Source of the DNA: Chlorella sorokiniana
Lineage: Eukaryota; Chlorophyta; Trebouxiophyceae; Chlorellales; Chlorellaceae
Direction: 5' to 3'
DNA: 64,000 nt
NCBI GenBank assembly: GCA_025917655.1
Contig: CP084616.1
Coordinates: forward strand, 186,001-250,000
The notes beneath the pieces were generated by a model that did not search any database, had not been told where the DNA came from, and was given only the letters and a program-made list of their open reading frames with translations. The stretch's first letter is position 1; every line of letters starts with the position of its first letter. A program made the translations under genes and the position numbers. Below, in pieces: positions 11,910 through 24,122 of this stretch.

Positions 11910-12137
11910 TTCATGCCTCCGTTCACCGCTGCACATGCACACTGCAGATGTACCTGACGTGTACAGCAGGCTCCCTAGCTGCACCCGTCCGCGCACAAAA
12001 ACGACCTTGGAGGTGATTGACATCGTCGGTTGGCCTTTGACGCAGCTTTTTATTGATCCTGAGGCTACTTAGTAGTTCACCGGGCTTGGTTGACCTCGCG
12101 TCCTCGTTGCTGAGTCCCCGAGCGGGGCTGAAACGGC

Positions 12138-15100
12138 ATGGCGGATGAAGCCGACCCCAAGAAGGAACCGGCGGTGGGAGAGAGCAAGCAGTATGACACA
12201 ATTGAGCACGATTTTCAGGAGGTGGGCGGCAGCAGTTCACGGGGCGAAGGAGCAGGGCGCAGAAGCGCAGCATTCTCATCCTTGCCGGCAAGGGGACCAT
12301 GTTCCCGGCTGGCATGCTGCCCCTGCCTTTCTAATCTGTGTGAAGGTGCTGGCTGCCGAGCTGTCCCTTACCTGCACGCCCTCCTCTCGCCCGCGGTTCG
12401 CGCCGCCGCCGCTGCCAGGTGCTGAAAGAGCTGGCGGGCGACGCCGCGCTCGACCGCTTCCGTGCCGAGTACGAGAAGGTGTTCCGCGCGCTGAAGAAGT
12501 CGCACGACAGCGAGAAGCGGCTGATCAAGAAGTGCCGGGAGCTGAACGCGGAGATCGTCAGCGGCGCGGCCAAGGTGCAGGCGGCGCTGAAGCTGTCGGA
12601 CGAGGACCGGGCCACCATCGCCGCCCTGAAGAAGGAGATTGAGAACTCGTGGCGTGTGGTGGACAGCAGCCACGAGAAGGTGCGATGGGCGCATGAGCAG
12701 CCCCCGCCACGCAGCTGACATGGCAAGGAGGGTGGCGGCGGATGGCTGGCATCGGGTGTGGCCATCGCTCGCATTCCTCAGCCGCCCATTTGCCTCCGCC
12801 CCTCTGCTTCCTTCCTGCGCAGGAGCTGAAGGCCAAGGAGCAGGTTGCGGCCCTGAAGCTGGAGATCTCAGGGCTGACCAAGCTGCTGGAACAGGTGCTG
12901 GCCAGGCAGCATGTGCTGTCTTGCTGCTGACAGCTTAAGTGGCCCCACTCAGCAGACGCTCGCCTGGGCATGCCAGACCGTGCTCCTGCCTGCCCCTGCT
13001 CGCCTGTTTCTCTATTTCCGATCCCAAACGATGCCACACGATGCCACATGATCCCACACGATGCCACACAATGCCACACGACCCCACACGATTCCACACG
13101 ATGCCACCCAACCGCGCAGGGCGCTGCGGTGGGGCTGGCAGAGGAGGCGGACCTGGAGGAGCTGATCCGTCAGAAGGAGGAGGCGGCGGCGGAGCGGGAC
13201 GCGCAGGTGGAACAGATCGTGGCGCTGCGAGCCGAGGTGCGACGCTGCAATAAATATGCTTGCCTGTTGCTTCACAGCAGGGCAGGAGGGCTTCCTCGAG
13301 CCAGCAGCAGCAGCCGGGGTAGGGCAGGGGCGAGTGCAGGCGGCTCTGTCCACCGCTGAGCTGAGGCAGCGCTCTGCTTCAGACCGCCCTGTGAGGTGCT
13401 CAGCCAGCCTGGCGGCCTGCAGGTGGTGGATTTTACAGAGCGCATGCGGGGGCGGAGGCAGAGAAAGCGAACCTGGAGGCGGAGATTCAGGTGGGGGTGG
13501 GTGTGCTGGGGGCAGCTGGGTAGATGGGCAGGTGACTGCACGGTCGCATTTGTGTTTTGGGAGGGGCAGGGCAGCACTTCTGATTTCCAGCAACCAAAAG
13601 CGCCACCAAAGCAGCGGCAGGCTGCCGCCCCTGCTTGACAGTGGTGCGGTGCCATGGCTTTTGACATGTGCCTTCCCGACCCGGCAGGCGCTTCGCGACC
13701 AGAATGCGCAGCGCCGGGCGGAGGCGGACCGTGAGGTGAAGCGGCGTGAGCGGCTGGAGCGGGAGATGAAGGACCTGGTGAGCCCAGCTTCCACTTTTAC
13801 CAAACTGTGATGCTTGGGAGAGCAAGGGCTGCAGGGCCAGTTGGCAGGGGCGGGAGGCAAGTGGCAAGGCAGGCAGCCGCAGCTGGTGGATGATTGGAGG
13901 CAGGCCTGCAGCCCTGCATGCGCAAAAAGCAGGCGTCTCTGCTGTACCCTAGGCTCCGCTGCTCAGCCCCCCGCCCCCCTCCTTTCCCCGCAGCGCTCGT
14001 CACTCGAGGCTCGGCAGCAGGACATTCGCGACAAGCAGGTGGCGGTGCAGCAGAGCAACGAGCATGTTGAGAAGCTCAAGGCAAGCGGCTCGGCGGGCCA
14101 TGCATTCAACATCCCATCCGTTGGCATGTGCTGGGTGCACACCGGCTAGCTGCATGGGCAGGCAGTGGCCTCCTTTCAAGCGTCCAATTCCTGCACATCA
14201 CGTCGTCCAGCCGGCCCCCGGCCCCCATGATCCCCCCAACCCTCCAACCCACCTTGCCCTCCGTCCCAAACAAACACACGCGCAGGCGCTGCTGCGGGAG
14301 AGCCAGCAGGCCGGGGAGAGGCTGCAGAAGGAGTACAACTCGCTGGCGGAGCGCGCCGCGCGGCTGCACCACTCCCTGGAGGACCACATCCACACCAACA
14401 CGCAGCTGCTGGCGGACAACAGCCAGCGGCAGGTGGAGATCAAGGCCAAGGAGGACGAGATCCGGGCACTGAGGGTGGGTGCCCGCCTGTGTGTGCGTGT
14501 GGGTGGGGGGGGCCGCTTTGGGGGCGGCGTGCGTGGGGGGGGAAGAGGGGGGTGTCAGCGACTCAAGCGTGAGCCGGGCTCAGCACGCTGCAGCTGCTTG
14601 CTTCCTGGCTGCGTTTCTGTGTGCATCGATGCCGCACAGCGCCAGCCCGAGGGCGCTCGTCTGCATCTTCAGCTCGAGCGGGGTTGCAGCTGGGTTGTTC
14701 TGTGCCGCACCGGCGCTGTGATGGCCTCTCCACCCCGGCGGCCCGCAGGAGGAAGGCGTGCGTGCGGCCAAGGCACGGGAGCACATGGCGGCCAAGCTGC
14801 AGCAGCTGGAGAAGCAGAAGGGGGAGGTGGAGGTGGCACGGGACGAGTTGAAGGTGGGCAGCCGGCCGGGGCAGAGTCGGCGAGGCAGGCAGCTTGGGTT
14901 TCACGGTGCTCCTCGACTGAAGGCAGAGCAAAGTCCGGTGCAGGGTGATGCTACACCCCAACACGGCAGCTGGCGATGCAAGCAGCCTGCTTGCCGAGGC
15001 AGAGAGCACGGCTCTGCGCCTGCGTTTTCTCTCCCCTGCAGGCGGAGGCCGCAGGGCTGGAGCGGGAGCTGGCCATGGCCCTCAGGCAGATCGACAGCGA

Positions 15101-18100
15101 GCGCAGCAAGCAGGAGGAGATGGCCAAAGAGAAGGAGCGGTGAGGCGGGCCGGTGGGGCAGCCAAGGCCTGCCTGACATCTGCACACATTCTTGGACACA
15201 GCAGGGTTCACCAGGCGGCTCGTTGGTGGCGCCTTTTGCATGACCGCTGCCCATTCTCTACCCTCGCTGCAGGCTGTTCAAGGCGAGGTCGCACGCAGAG
15301 AGCAACACGGCCAAGCACGCCGATCTGGTCAAGGTGCGGCGGCAGGGTTGCTCTTGCCACCGCTGCTTGCAGCCCTCGGTGTTCTGCCGCAGGGCGGCAG
15401 GCGGCAGCAGCAGGAGGCAGCACCTCGCGTGTACGTCTGTCACGCTGCTGAAGCTGCATAAGCTGATGTGTGTGTGTTGATCTCCTGCCCCCAGGTTGCG
15501 GAGAACATGAAGCGCAACCTGGAGCAGGAGATTGCGGGCTACTCTGCTGAGCTGGCAAAGCAGGAGCAGGCAAGGCTGGGGCCTGGCCGCTGATGCCGGC
15601 GAGGAGGGCGGCAAGGGACGCCTCCCTGCCCTGCCTGGGCAGCCGCATGAGCGCCTCTCGCCCACCGCCCCTGAGTGCCTTGTCGCGGCCAAATGCATGC
15701 TGCTGCCCAGCCCCCCGCAGGTCATGCGCGGCCTGGAGCGAGAAAGGGATCGCTTTTCCAGCGAGGCGGCGGCGGTGGGCGCCAAGCTGGCTGCCGCCAA
15801 CGAGGAGGTGGCCCTGCGGGATGCCGCCATCCAGGACATGCAGCGCAAGATCACGGGTGGGTTGAGCAGGGGCGGCAGCACCGCTGGGTGAAGGGCCACC
15901 CTGCGCTGCGCAACTGCGAAGGGAAAGGGGCCCCCTCCCGGAACGAGGTGCAGGGCAGCAGGGAACGCCGCTTGCAACTCCGGCAACTCAAAAGCGGGGT
16001 TCAGCTGGAAAGATGTGCTGAGTACTGGGCTGCATCTGCTTCCTGTCCATGCCCGCTCATCTCCCACCAACCCACCCCGCACTCCAAGCCGTCTCCACGC
16101 CATCTCCGACCTGGTTGCCAGCTGCTGCCGCTGCTCCCCACCATTTGCAGAGAGCGAGGCGCGGCTGCGGCGGCAGCAGGAGCTGTACGAGTCGGTGCGG
16201 GGGAGCGCAACACGTACTCGCGCAGCCTGGTGGAGGTACAGGTGCGGCGCGCTGCTGTACACGGTGCAGTACACCTGGGTGGCATTGCGGCGTAAAGACA
16301 GATGGAGCTGTGCTGGGCTCGTGTGGGGACCCCTCCCCTTTCCCCCTCCAGCCCTCGAGGGGCTTGGGGAGCGTGGGGGAGGGGGTGGTGGTAGGCAGCA
16401 GCGACGCGTCGCGACAGAGCCCTTGCGGTCAGTGGCAGCTGCCCAGCTCTGAGACGGTGCACTGCGCTGCTGGCTTTCGCCCCGCAGGACGAGATCGCGG
16501 AGCTGCGGCGGCGCCTGGGCGTGTCAGCGCACCAGATTGTCCAGCTGAAGGCGGAGGCGGCGGAGGGCGACGCTGCCCTGATGAGGGAGAAGTACAACCA
16601 CTCCAAGGTGGGCGGTACAGGTGCCACGCATGCGTATGTGCCGTGTAATCCTGCCAGATCATGCACAGCTGCTTCGTTTGCGGATGCTGGTGAGATTGTC
16701 TCCTGCATGCTCCGGGCGGCTCTTCCATGGCGTGCGAGCACACAGGCACCGGGAAGCTGATGAGAGCGCCAGGGGTGCTGCCTGTCTCCCTCTTTCTCGC
16801 CTGCCTGCCTGCCTGCCTGCTGCTCAAGAGCAGAAATAACGCGCTTGCAGGCTGAGAGGGACTGCGACGCGCTGCGGGCCGAGGTGAACCGCGTGGCGGC
16901 GGCCACGGCGGAGCAGGAGTCTGCGATGGCCAGCCAGCGCGCCGAGATGCGCCAGCTGCAGAACGATATCGAGGAGGCGGAGACGGTGGGTTTGCGGCAG
17001 CCGCGCTGCTCCGTTAAAAGCCTACGCTGAAAGTGCCCAGCAGGCTGCTTTGCTTTTCCTGCGCTGGCTGCCTGGCGATGCCTGACTGCTCGCTTTGAAG
17101 CTGCCGCTCCCTGCCTTCTCCCGACTCCATCTTACCACACTTTTCACACACACTGCAGACCCGGCTGCGCCTGAAGAAGGAACACGATCTGGTGGTTGGG
17201 GAGCGGGACGTTCTGGGCACGCAGGTGGGCGGCCGGCCTGATGCAGCTGCGGCGCATGACGCGGCGCTTCCACTGTCTGCAGCTCGGCAGTCCGGGAGCC
17301 CGGCAGGCACCAGCTGCTGCCGCACCGCCGCACGCTTGCCGTCCCTGAATCGGCCCCTCATCCCTGTGGGCAACATGCTGCGTGGCGCCTCCTGGGCTTC
17401 CACTTCCACTCGCCGCAGCTGGTGCGCCGCAATGAGGAGCTGCGCCAGCTGTATGAGAAGATCAAGGTGCAGGGGAGCACGCTGCGGCGCGGGCAGGCAG
17501 CGTACCGCGATCGCCTCAACGAGATCCGGGTGCTGAAGATCAAGGTGGGCGTGGCGCATAGCACACGACAGCACACACACACGCGCCTGTGCGAAGCACA
17601 GAGTGGCCATAGAGCAGCGTGGGCGGGGCGACGTTCCAGCAGGCAGCTCCAGACGGGAGCGTACTTGCATATGTGCTTCTTGCTGGGTGACGAGGAGGGC
17701 AGCGCAGCCGTGGCGGGTGTTTGCTGGCACAGGACCTTCGGGCCCTTCTTTCTGTGTCCACTTCCCCACCCCCTATCGTGCCGCCGCCGCCGCTGCCGCA
17801 GGTGTCAGGCCTGCAGCGCGAGCTGGCGGCGCTGAAGAGCAGCGTGGCCAACGCGGAGGTGCTGCGGCGGGAGGTGCACCACCTCAACCGCGAGCTGCTG
17901 GTGGAGCGGAGCAAGGTGAAGGCGCTGGGAGAGGAGTTGGAGAGCCCGCTCAACGTGCACAGGTGTGTGGGGGCGTGCATGTGTGCGTCACTGCTGGCGA
18001 AGCTGGTGCTGTCCGAGGGGGCATCGTGGGTGTTTGGGTAGGCTATGGGCAGTGCAGAAGCTTCACTGCAGCGCCAGCACCGGGCAATGATTGCCCCCTC

Positions 18101-19693
18101 TGGCAGCATCGCCAGCAGCGCACCGCCTGCCCGCCCTGTCGGCACCGTTAACGACACCGCGTCTGGCGCCCCCTTCCCCCGCAGGTGGCGCAAGCTGGAG
18201 GGCAGCGACCCGTCTGCGTACGAGATGGTGCTGAAGATCCAGGCTCTGCAGCGGCGCCTCATCTCCAAGACGGAGGAGGTGGTGGAGAAGGACATGCTGA
18301 TCCAGGTGGCTGCTGGGTGGCTGCTGGGTGGAAGGCTTCGCGTGTGTGCGGGCACCCACACAGATGTGTGGCTGGCTGGCTAGCTGCCTGGCTGCCTGGC
18401 TGGCTGAATGGTGGTTGTGAGGGTTGGGGAGGAGGTTGGGAGGAGGACGGATGTGGGGGCGAGGGGTTCGGGGACAGGATCCGCCCTGGAAGGGCTGCGA
18501 GCAAGGGCTGGGTGGAGTGCTGCTGCTGGCACACACATGCCCGACGTAACGAGCAATGTGCTCGGGATGTTGCGGACCTGAGAGCATGCACGGGGGAGAC
18601 AACCACCTCTGATCACGCTTGCACGTGCACGATGCGGCCTGCCGCTGAGCCAACACCGCCATCCGCTGCTGGCGCTGGGTGCCACTCCCTGGAGCGAGGC
18701 CCCTCGCCCCGGCCTGCCGGCTGCACTGTCGTTGCTGCGCCCCCAGCATGCCGCCTCCCGCACCGTGCGCTGCAGGAGAAAGAGAAACTGTACCTGGAGC
18801 TGAAGTCGATCCTGGCGCGGCAGCCTGGACCGGAAGCCGCCGAGCAGCTGAGCCTGTACCAGGTGCCCCCTCTCCTGCTGACGCATGCACCCTGGTCGGG
18901 AGGTGCAGGCTCGTCAAGCGCTCCATTACTGCCGGCGGCAGGCAAACCCTAGTGCAGTCGGCTCAAGCCTCCATGGTTTCTGCTCGTGCAGGCCAGCCTG
19001 CGGGAGAAGACAAAGCAGATGAAGGGCCTGGCCTCAGAGCTAAACATGTACCAAGCGCAGGTGAGAGCTGGGTGGCAAGAGTGGACGCACGCCCAGCAAG
19101 CCCCGGCACTGCAATGCCGTGGTCTGCCGGCCTGCCGCTGCTCGCCTAGAACGAATGTTTTGGAACTGTTGGCCCCAGACAAAGTCTCTTTATGGGCATG
19201 CATCACCCTGCCTGGAGTCTGGTGGGCTCTTTCTCGCCAGTGTGGGGCTTGTGAGCGCATGTACAGTCGCGCATGACGCTTGCCTGCTGGAGCCCCCGCC
19301 GCAGGTGCAAGAGTACAAGTATGAGATGGAGCGGCTGCAGCGGGAGATGGCGGACGTGAAGCGGCGCTACTTTGAGCAGAAGCGGGCGGCCAGCTGCCAG
19401 GTGGCGCCGCCGCCGGGGCCGGTCTGGGCGAGCAGCAGCAGCAGCAGCAGCAGGACGCGCAGGAGCAGGCGTCGACGCCGAGCACCGGGCTTGCGACGCT
19501 GGCCGCCAAGAGCACCGAGGTCGCCGTCATGGAGCGCACAGCTGCGGGTGATGCAGGGGAGCTCATCCCGGCAATGCAGTCTTCTGGGTCGGTCAAGGTG
19601 ACGCCGGTGGCGGCGGCTGTCGCCCCACCCAGTTCTGTCAAGGCATCGCCTGCAGCGTCCAGCCCACTCAGCATATCAGTGACGGCTGGTTGA
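12138..19693 (+). CDS. Cilia- and flagella-associated protein 58 (CFAP58/CCDC147)
   Basis: Long coiled-coil axonemal/centriolar protein. About 23 exons follow human CFAP58 in order from the start (MADEADPK, YDTIEHDFQEV) to the end. Landmarks: SEKRLIKKCRELNAEIV (12419-12679), LEISGLTKLLEQ (12823-12894), EELIRQKEEAAAERDAQ (13120-13236), RRNEELRQLYEKIK (17420-17544), EELESPLNVHR (17803-17961), LISKTEEVVEK (18186-18305), LARQPGPEAAEQLSLYQ (18775-18861), REKTKQMKGLASELNMY (18992-19060) and QEYKYEMERL (from 19305). Two introns have GC donors (14081 and 15570). A one-base loss in a G run near 16202 is needed to read RNTYSRSLVE. The 3' end is uncertain: one frame stops at 19601, the other, with poly-Gln and an Ala/Ser/Val tail, at 19693. 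A small exon around 13300-13400 may be missed. Confidence 0.93.
13021..13110 (+). repeat. Minisatellite, nine 10-base units
   Basis: Nine successive 10-base units of consensus ATGCCACACG lie in the CFAP58 intron between exons 3 and 4, ending just before its acceptor. Units differ by one to three bases, so the array is moderately old. Confidence 0.85.
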
Positions 19694-19719
19694 TCTTGAT
19701 CTGTTGAATTATCCTTGTT

Positions 19720-19724
19720 TGTAA
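19720..19724 (+). promoter_or_regulatory. Possible TGTAA polyadenylation signal
   Basis: TGTAA lies 27 bases after the later CFAP58 stop and before the EMC6 start, in a locally T-rich stretch. It fits the chlorophyte poly(A) motif. Confidence 0.45.
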
Positions 19725-19971
19725 CTTCGGAATGCGCTAAAAGCAGAGAAAGTCCTTGCTTGCTGCACTGCGGCTGCTGTGGGCGGCACTCGTCGGCGGC
19801 ATCGCCATGTCAGCACCCTCCTTCGCCAATGAAAGGTGCAGTGGTGCTCATCGGGCATGATACCGGCCCATTACCATACTCCAACCTTCCGCGACTGCAG
19901 ACACGTCCGCCACAGCAAGTGCCTGCCGACCCGTGCTGCCTTTCGCCGCTTGTAGCAGCAGCTCAGCACGA

Positions 19972-20662
19972 TGCAGGCACCAGGAGTGCCCCAAGCACAG
20001 CCAGCGCAGGGCAGCGGCCGCACATCAGAGCCCTTGGGCGACCAGCTCTACAGCGGACCCAATATAAAGAACAATCTCGACGTGATGAACTTCAAGTGAG
20101 GAACCGATCGACAGCAGGGGCCGCTACCGGCCACTGCCTGTCGCGAACCACGAAGGTGCTGCCTGCTGCTCACCGCCGTCCGCTGCTGGGGGACCCCTTC
20201 CGCAGCAAAATTTTCGTTTCGCTGCTGGCGGGCTGCTTCACGGGCATCTCGGGCATCACGGGGTACAAGGGCTTCATTGTCTACCTGCTGGCACACCTGG
20301 CCATGGGCGGCCTGCTGCTGCTGAAGGCCGCGCTGCAGCCGCGCCGCTACTTCCCCTCGCCGTGAGTCCACTGTTTCCTGCACCCCGCCGCCCCGCCCGC
20401 CGTTGCACGCGTGCGCTGCTGCTCTGCCTGATAGAGCAGGCATCTACCACATGTTTGAATGTTGCTCGCATGTATCGGTGTCTCAGGTTGATGCCTGCTC
20501 CGTGTGGGCTCCCTGCTTTCCCACCCAGCCGACTGGCTGCGCTTCACGGCTGCTTCCCTGCGCAGGTCCACGCTGCTGCTCAGCGGCATCCTGTCCCAGG
20601 TGGAGCTGCTGACCTTCATCCTGTTCTGGACGCTGGCCAACAACATCGTCTACATGTTCTGA
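19972..20662 (+). CDS. ER membrane protein complex subunit 6 (EMC6)
   Basis: Small multi-span subunit of the EMC insertase, which inserts tail-anchored and multi-pass proteins into the ER membrane. Exons 19972-20095, 20206-20361 and 20566-20662; donors AA|GTGAGG and CC|GTGAGT, acceptors CGCAG. The joined protein is about 125 residues, slightly longer than human EMC6. An N-terminal polar segment (NIKNNLDVMNF) is followed by three hydrophobic segments: FVSLLAGCFTGISGITGYKG, FIVYLLAHLAMGGLLLLKA and LLTFILFWTLANNIVYMF. The spacing and the GxxGxxG-type first helix match the EMC6/Rab5-interacting fold. It starts about 280 bases after CFAP58 on the same strand. Confidence 0.85.
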
Positions 20663-21116
20663 CAAACTGGGGATCCTCCTCCTGACAGCGCCTCTTGCTC
20701 AGCTTCACTGCAGCGGCTGATGCAGCGGCACAGCGTCCATTTCACAGCTGCTCTTGCTCCAGCAAGAGCGGCGGCGGTGACGGCCCCAGCAGACCGCCGA
20801 CACGTCCCAACGCCAGCCTGGCGGCCTGCTGGCACGCCCCCACCAATCAATCCAGCGAGCCACCCGCCAGCGCCGCAGCCGCTCACCATTGGACGCGCTG
20901 TCCGCTACTGTCCCTCTGCCACACTCGCTCTGCGGTTTCTGCTTGCGTCTCCTTGCTACTCCTCGTTGCTTCTTCTGCTCCTCTTGCTCTACCCTGCTGC
21001 TGTGTTCATCTGACTTTCAAAACTGTTCGTAGGCAAGTATGCCTAGGTTTTACATCAATGGCTTGCAGACCTCTTGCAACTTACGATCACCCACTGGACA
21101 GGCTGCTGTGCCTGCA
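20663..21116. other. Convergent intergenic region
   Basis: Short region between the stops of EMC6 (+) and the phosphatase (-). It is T-rich near 20960-21010. No gene or RNA recognised. Confidence 0.45.
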
Positions 21117-24100
21117 TCACTCCCGCTTCTTCGCTTCCACGCTCTTTGAGGCTGCAGACGGCCCGCCAGCGCCTGTGGCCAGCTCCAGCGCCGCGGCCTC
21201 CGCGTGCGCCTTGGCTGCATCCTGGCGCTCCCCAGCCTCCTGCTGCTCGCTCCGCAAGAACTTGTCCGAGTGGACTTCTGTGGCGGGCACTTGCACGAGG
21301 AAGGCGGGCACGCCGCTGCACAGCGCAATCTCTTCCGCATCTGCGAGCCCATGGCAGGAACGGACGCGGGGTTAGAAAGAGTGGGCTTTGCTGCGGCTGC
21401 TAGCAGGGGCAACCTGCCCTTCCAGCCAAACAAACCTAGGCAGCACGCGCCGGCCTCTCCCACCCACCCAGCACCTCACCCGGCGGCAGGTTCAGCCTCT
21501 GCAGCAGCGGCTGCCCGTGGTCGTCCAAAGGTGGCAGCACCGCCGCTGTCAGCTGGCCGCCGTACACGCAGCTGTGTCCAGCCCGGTGGCGGCGGGGCCC
21601 AGCTGGAGGCGCCTGCAGGCATGCGGGCAGGCCAGGGCTGGGGCGGTTCAGACCCACCTTGCAGGGCGGTCAATGCGCACACATGATTGTGTAAAACACA
21701 GACGGCCATGGAACGGAGGGCCACGGGCAGCACATCCAGCGCCGCATGACCGCCTGTGATGCTCCTGCCGCTGGCCCATGGGCAGCGGCGCAGCACCAGC
21801 GGGCGAAACATGGCAAGAACAAAACAGATGGGTGCTCACCGCTTGGCATCATGACCGAAGAAGACGTGGGGGGCCGCGCCAAATGGAGGCCCAGGCCCGG
21901 CCCAGCGGGTTGGGCACCTCACGCGCCTCCAGCGCCAGCGCCGGCGGCAGCAGCGCAGGCGGGGCGGCGGCTCCGCCGCCGCCTCCGCCGCCGCCTCCTC
22001 CCCGCCCTGCTGCTCCGGGGCTCCCCACCCGCCTCCGCCCGGCCCGGCTGCCGGCCGCCGCCAGCACACCCAGCGCGGTGCTGGCGGCCTCCCAGTCGAA
22101 GGTGGCAGCGGGCAGCGTGGCGACGTCGGCGCCATCCGCCAGCGCCGCCGCCGAGGCGTCGGCCGTGGCGGCCGCCGCCGCCGGGACCACGTCCCGCATC
22201 TTCTCCATGTCTTCCATGCTCTGCAGCTCCAGCGGCACCCCGGGCACCAGACCCGCATGCACCAACACCACGCCGTAGGCCGGCAGCTGCTCTCGCAGGG
22301 CGGGGCGGCAGCGCGGCGGGCGAGGCACGGCGTCAGCAGCGTGCAGCGGGCTGGGAAGGGCGGGGCGGGCGCTCGGCCCCGAGCCCGCTGCAGCAAGCTT
22401 TGGGCACCTGCCGCCCCTTGGCAAACGCGTGCTGCCGGCAGTGCCACAGGCCCGGCAGGCTGCATTGCAAGAACACCCCCAACCCCAACACAAAAGAACG
22501 CGAAGCCTGCTTGCATCACACACATACAAACACCACCCCCAACACACACACACGCACACACACAACATCCTTAACATACACACACACGCACCCCACCCAC
22601 CGTCAGCGTGTATGGCAGGGAGGCCAGGTAAGCGGCCAGGCCCTCCTCCAGCCCCGCCACCCAGCCGTGCTTGTCGGGCTTCGGGATGTCCCGCCCCTCC
22701 AGCCAGCAGCGGAAGGCGCCGTAGGCTGCTCACGCACGATCAGCGGGCAGCAGGGGGGCCAGCAGGGGGTTGGAATAAAGAGCCTCAACACAGGAGCGGG
22801 GTACTGCGCTGCGTGGCAGGCTGTGCAGATTGACCCTGCTGCCGCCCGTGCCAAGCCAGCCTGCGCTCTGCTTGCCAGGGCAAGAGGCGGCAGCGGCTGC
22901 GCACGGGCGCAGCGGCGGCCCTGGCTGGAGGGCAGCAGCCCCACCCTTTTCCCCGCCTTGCTGCCCCCACCCAGAGCCTCCTCGGAAGCAGGGCCCCCAC
23001 CTGAGTCGTCGTGGTTGCCCCGCACTGCCTGCATGCCGTTCTCCAGGGCCATGCGCAGCACCTGCACGGCAGGCGCACGCAGGCATAGCAGGGACTCTCA
23101 ACAGGGCCAGACATTGGAGCCAGCAACCGACCAGTCAGCTCTCCGCATGCACTCGCCGCCCTGGCGCTCCGCACGACCCGCCGCCGCTCCGAGAGGCCCA
23201 ACAGGTCGGGACTGCGGCGGCGGTCTGGGATTTAGGTGTGCACGCCAGCAGCCCCCGCTGCAGGCTCGGCAGCCAGCGGTACCGCCCTGGCCCACCTGTA
23301 CCGAGTCGGGGCCCTTGTTCACCAGGTCCCCCACCGACAGCAGCAGGTCCACCCCTGGCGGTACCGCACCCTGTCCAGCAGCGCCTGCAGCTCCTCTGGG
23401 GACGGAAGCGGGGGAGGGGGTTGTGCAGCAGAGGATGAGAAGAACCGGGGGAGGGGGTTGGGTAGCAAAGGAGGAGAGCACCAGGAAAGAGGGTGCAGGG
23501 GCGAGAGCGGGTGCTTGGGAGCGCTCGCGCACGCACACGGCCGTTGATCCAAGGGCGCACAGACAAGAAGGTGCCCAAGAGAACAGGGGGAGTGGATGTA
23601 CCGCTGTGGCGCAAGCGGAGACCCTGTCTATCTGTCAGGGAAAGTGTCCAAGAGACCTCTCCCCCTGACCAGAAGATGGCGACAGGCGGCAGGCGGCAGG
23701 CAGCTTCCAGCGGTCAGCGGCCGGCAAGGAGTGCGCACCAGCGCAGCCGTGTATGTCGCCCACGATGATGACTCGCTTGTAGTTGGTGGTTGACGGCGGC
23801 AGGCTCACATGCGGGCGCCGCGGAGGCGGGTTGCCTGCAGGGGGCAGAACCCGTCGGTGTGTGGGGTGCTGGGCAGGGGCGGGCGCATGCCAAAATTACT
23901 GCAGACACACCCTCTGCAGGCTGCTTCCCACGCAGCAAACACATGGCGGCGCGTCAGCGGCCCGTACCAGCCGATGCAAAGCATGCACGGCGGCAGCGTC
24001 CCACCGTAGGGCGTGTGCAGCTCGACGCCCCGCCGCTCCTGCAGAGCAGCAATGGCTCGCTGTGCCAGGATGATCGCGCCGCCAGCCACGACGAGGCTGA

Positions 24101-24122
24101 TTCCGATGCCTTCCTTTATCAT
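21117..24122 (-). CDS. Membrane-anchored ApaH-like (PPP-family) metallophosphatase
   Basis: Calcineurin-like phosphoesterase of the eukaryotic ApaH-like phosphatase group, whose members include yeast Ppn2, an endopolyphosphatase. Start ATG at 24122 opens with a hydrophobic helix (GIGISLVVAGGAIILAQ), a likely signal anchor. Metal and phosphate motifs in order: VIIVGDIHGC (exon ~23834-23730), LSVGDLVNKGPDS and VRGNHDD (~23400-22999), KHGWVAGLEEGLAAYLASLP (~22740-22600), VVLVHAGLVPGVPLE, FFGHDA (~22290-21842) and CVYGGQLTA (~21640-21480). The tail is long and charged, ending KSVEAKKRE. Every catalytic GDxHG, GDxVNKGP, GNHD, VHAG and FGHDA element is present. Single-base shifts are needed near 23360 (G run), 21875 (C/G run) and about 21570. 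Substrate could be polyphosphate, dinucleotide polyphosphate or capped RNA. Confidence 0.85.
22519..22600. repeat. CA-rich microsatellite in a phosphatase intron
   Basis: Interrupted (CA)n tract on the plus strand, lying in the intron between the exons ending at about 22600 and starting at about 22290. Similar TG tracts occur near 9530 and 26961. Confidence 0.75.

Noticed and set aside
13021-13110. CRISPR-like array
   Set aside because: The units are directly adjoining 10-mers with no spacers, inside a eukaryotic intron.
21746-23668. 640-codon open frame on the plus strand
   Set aside because: It lies opposite the phosphatase exons, which carry clear PPP motifs; the plus frame has no family signal.
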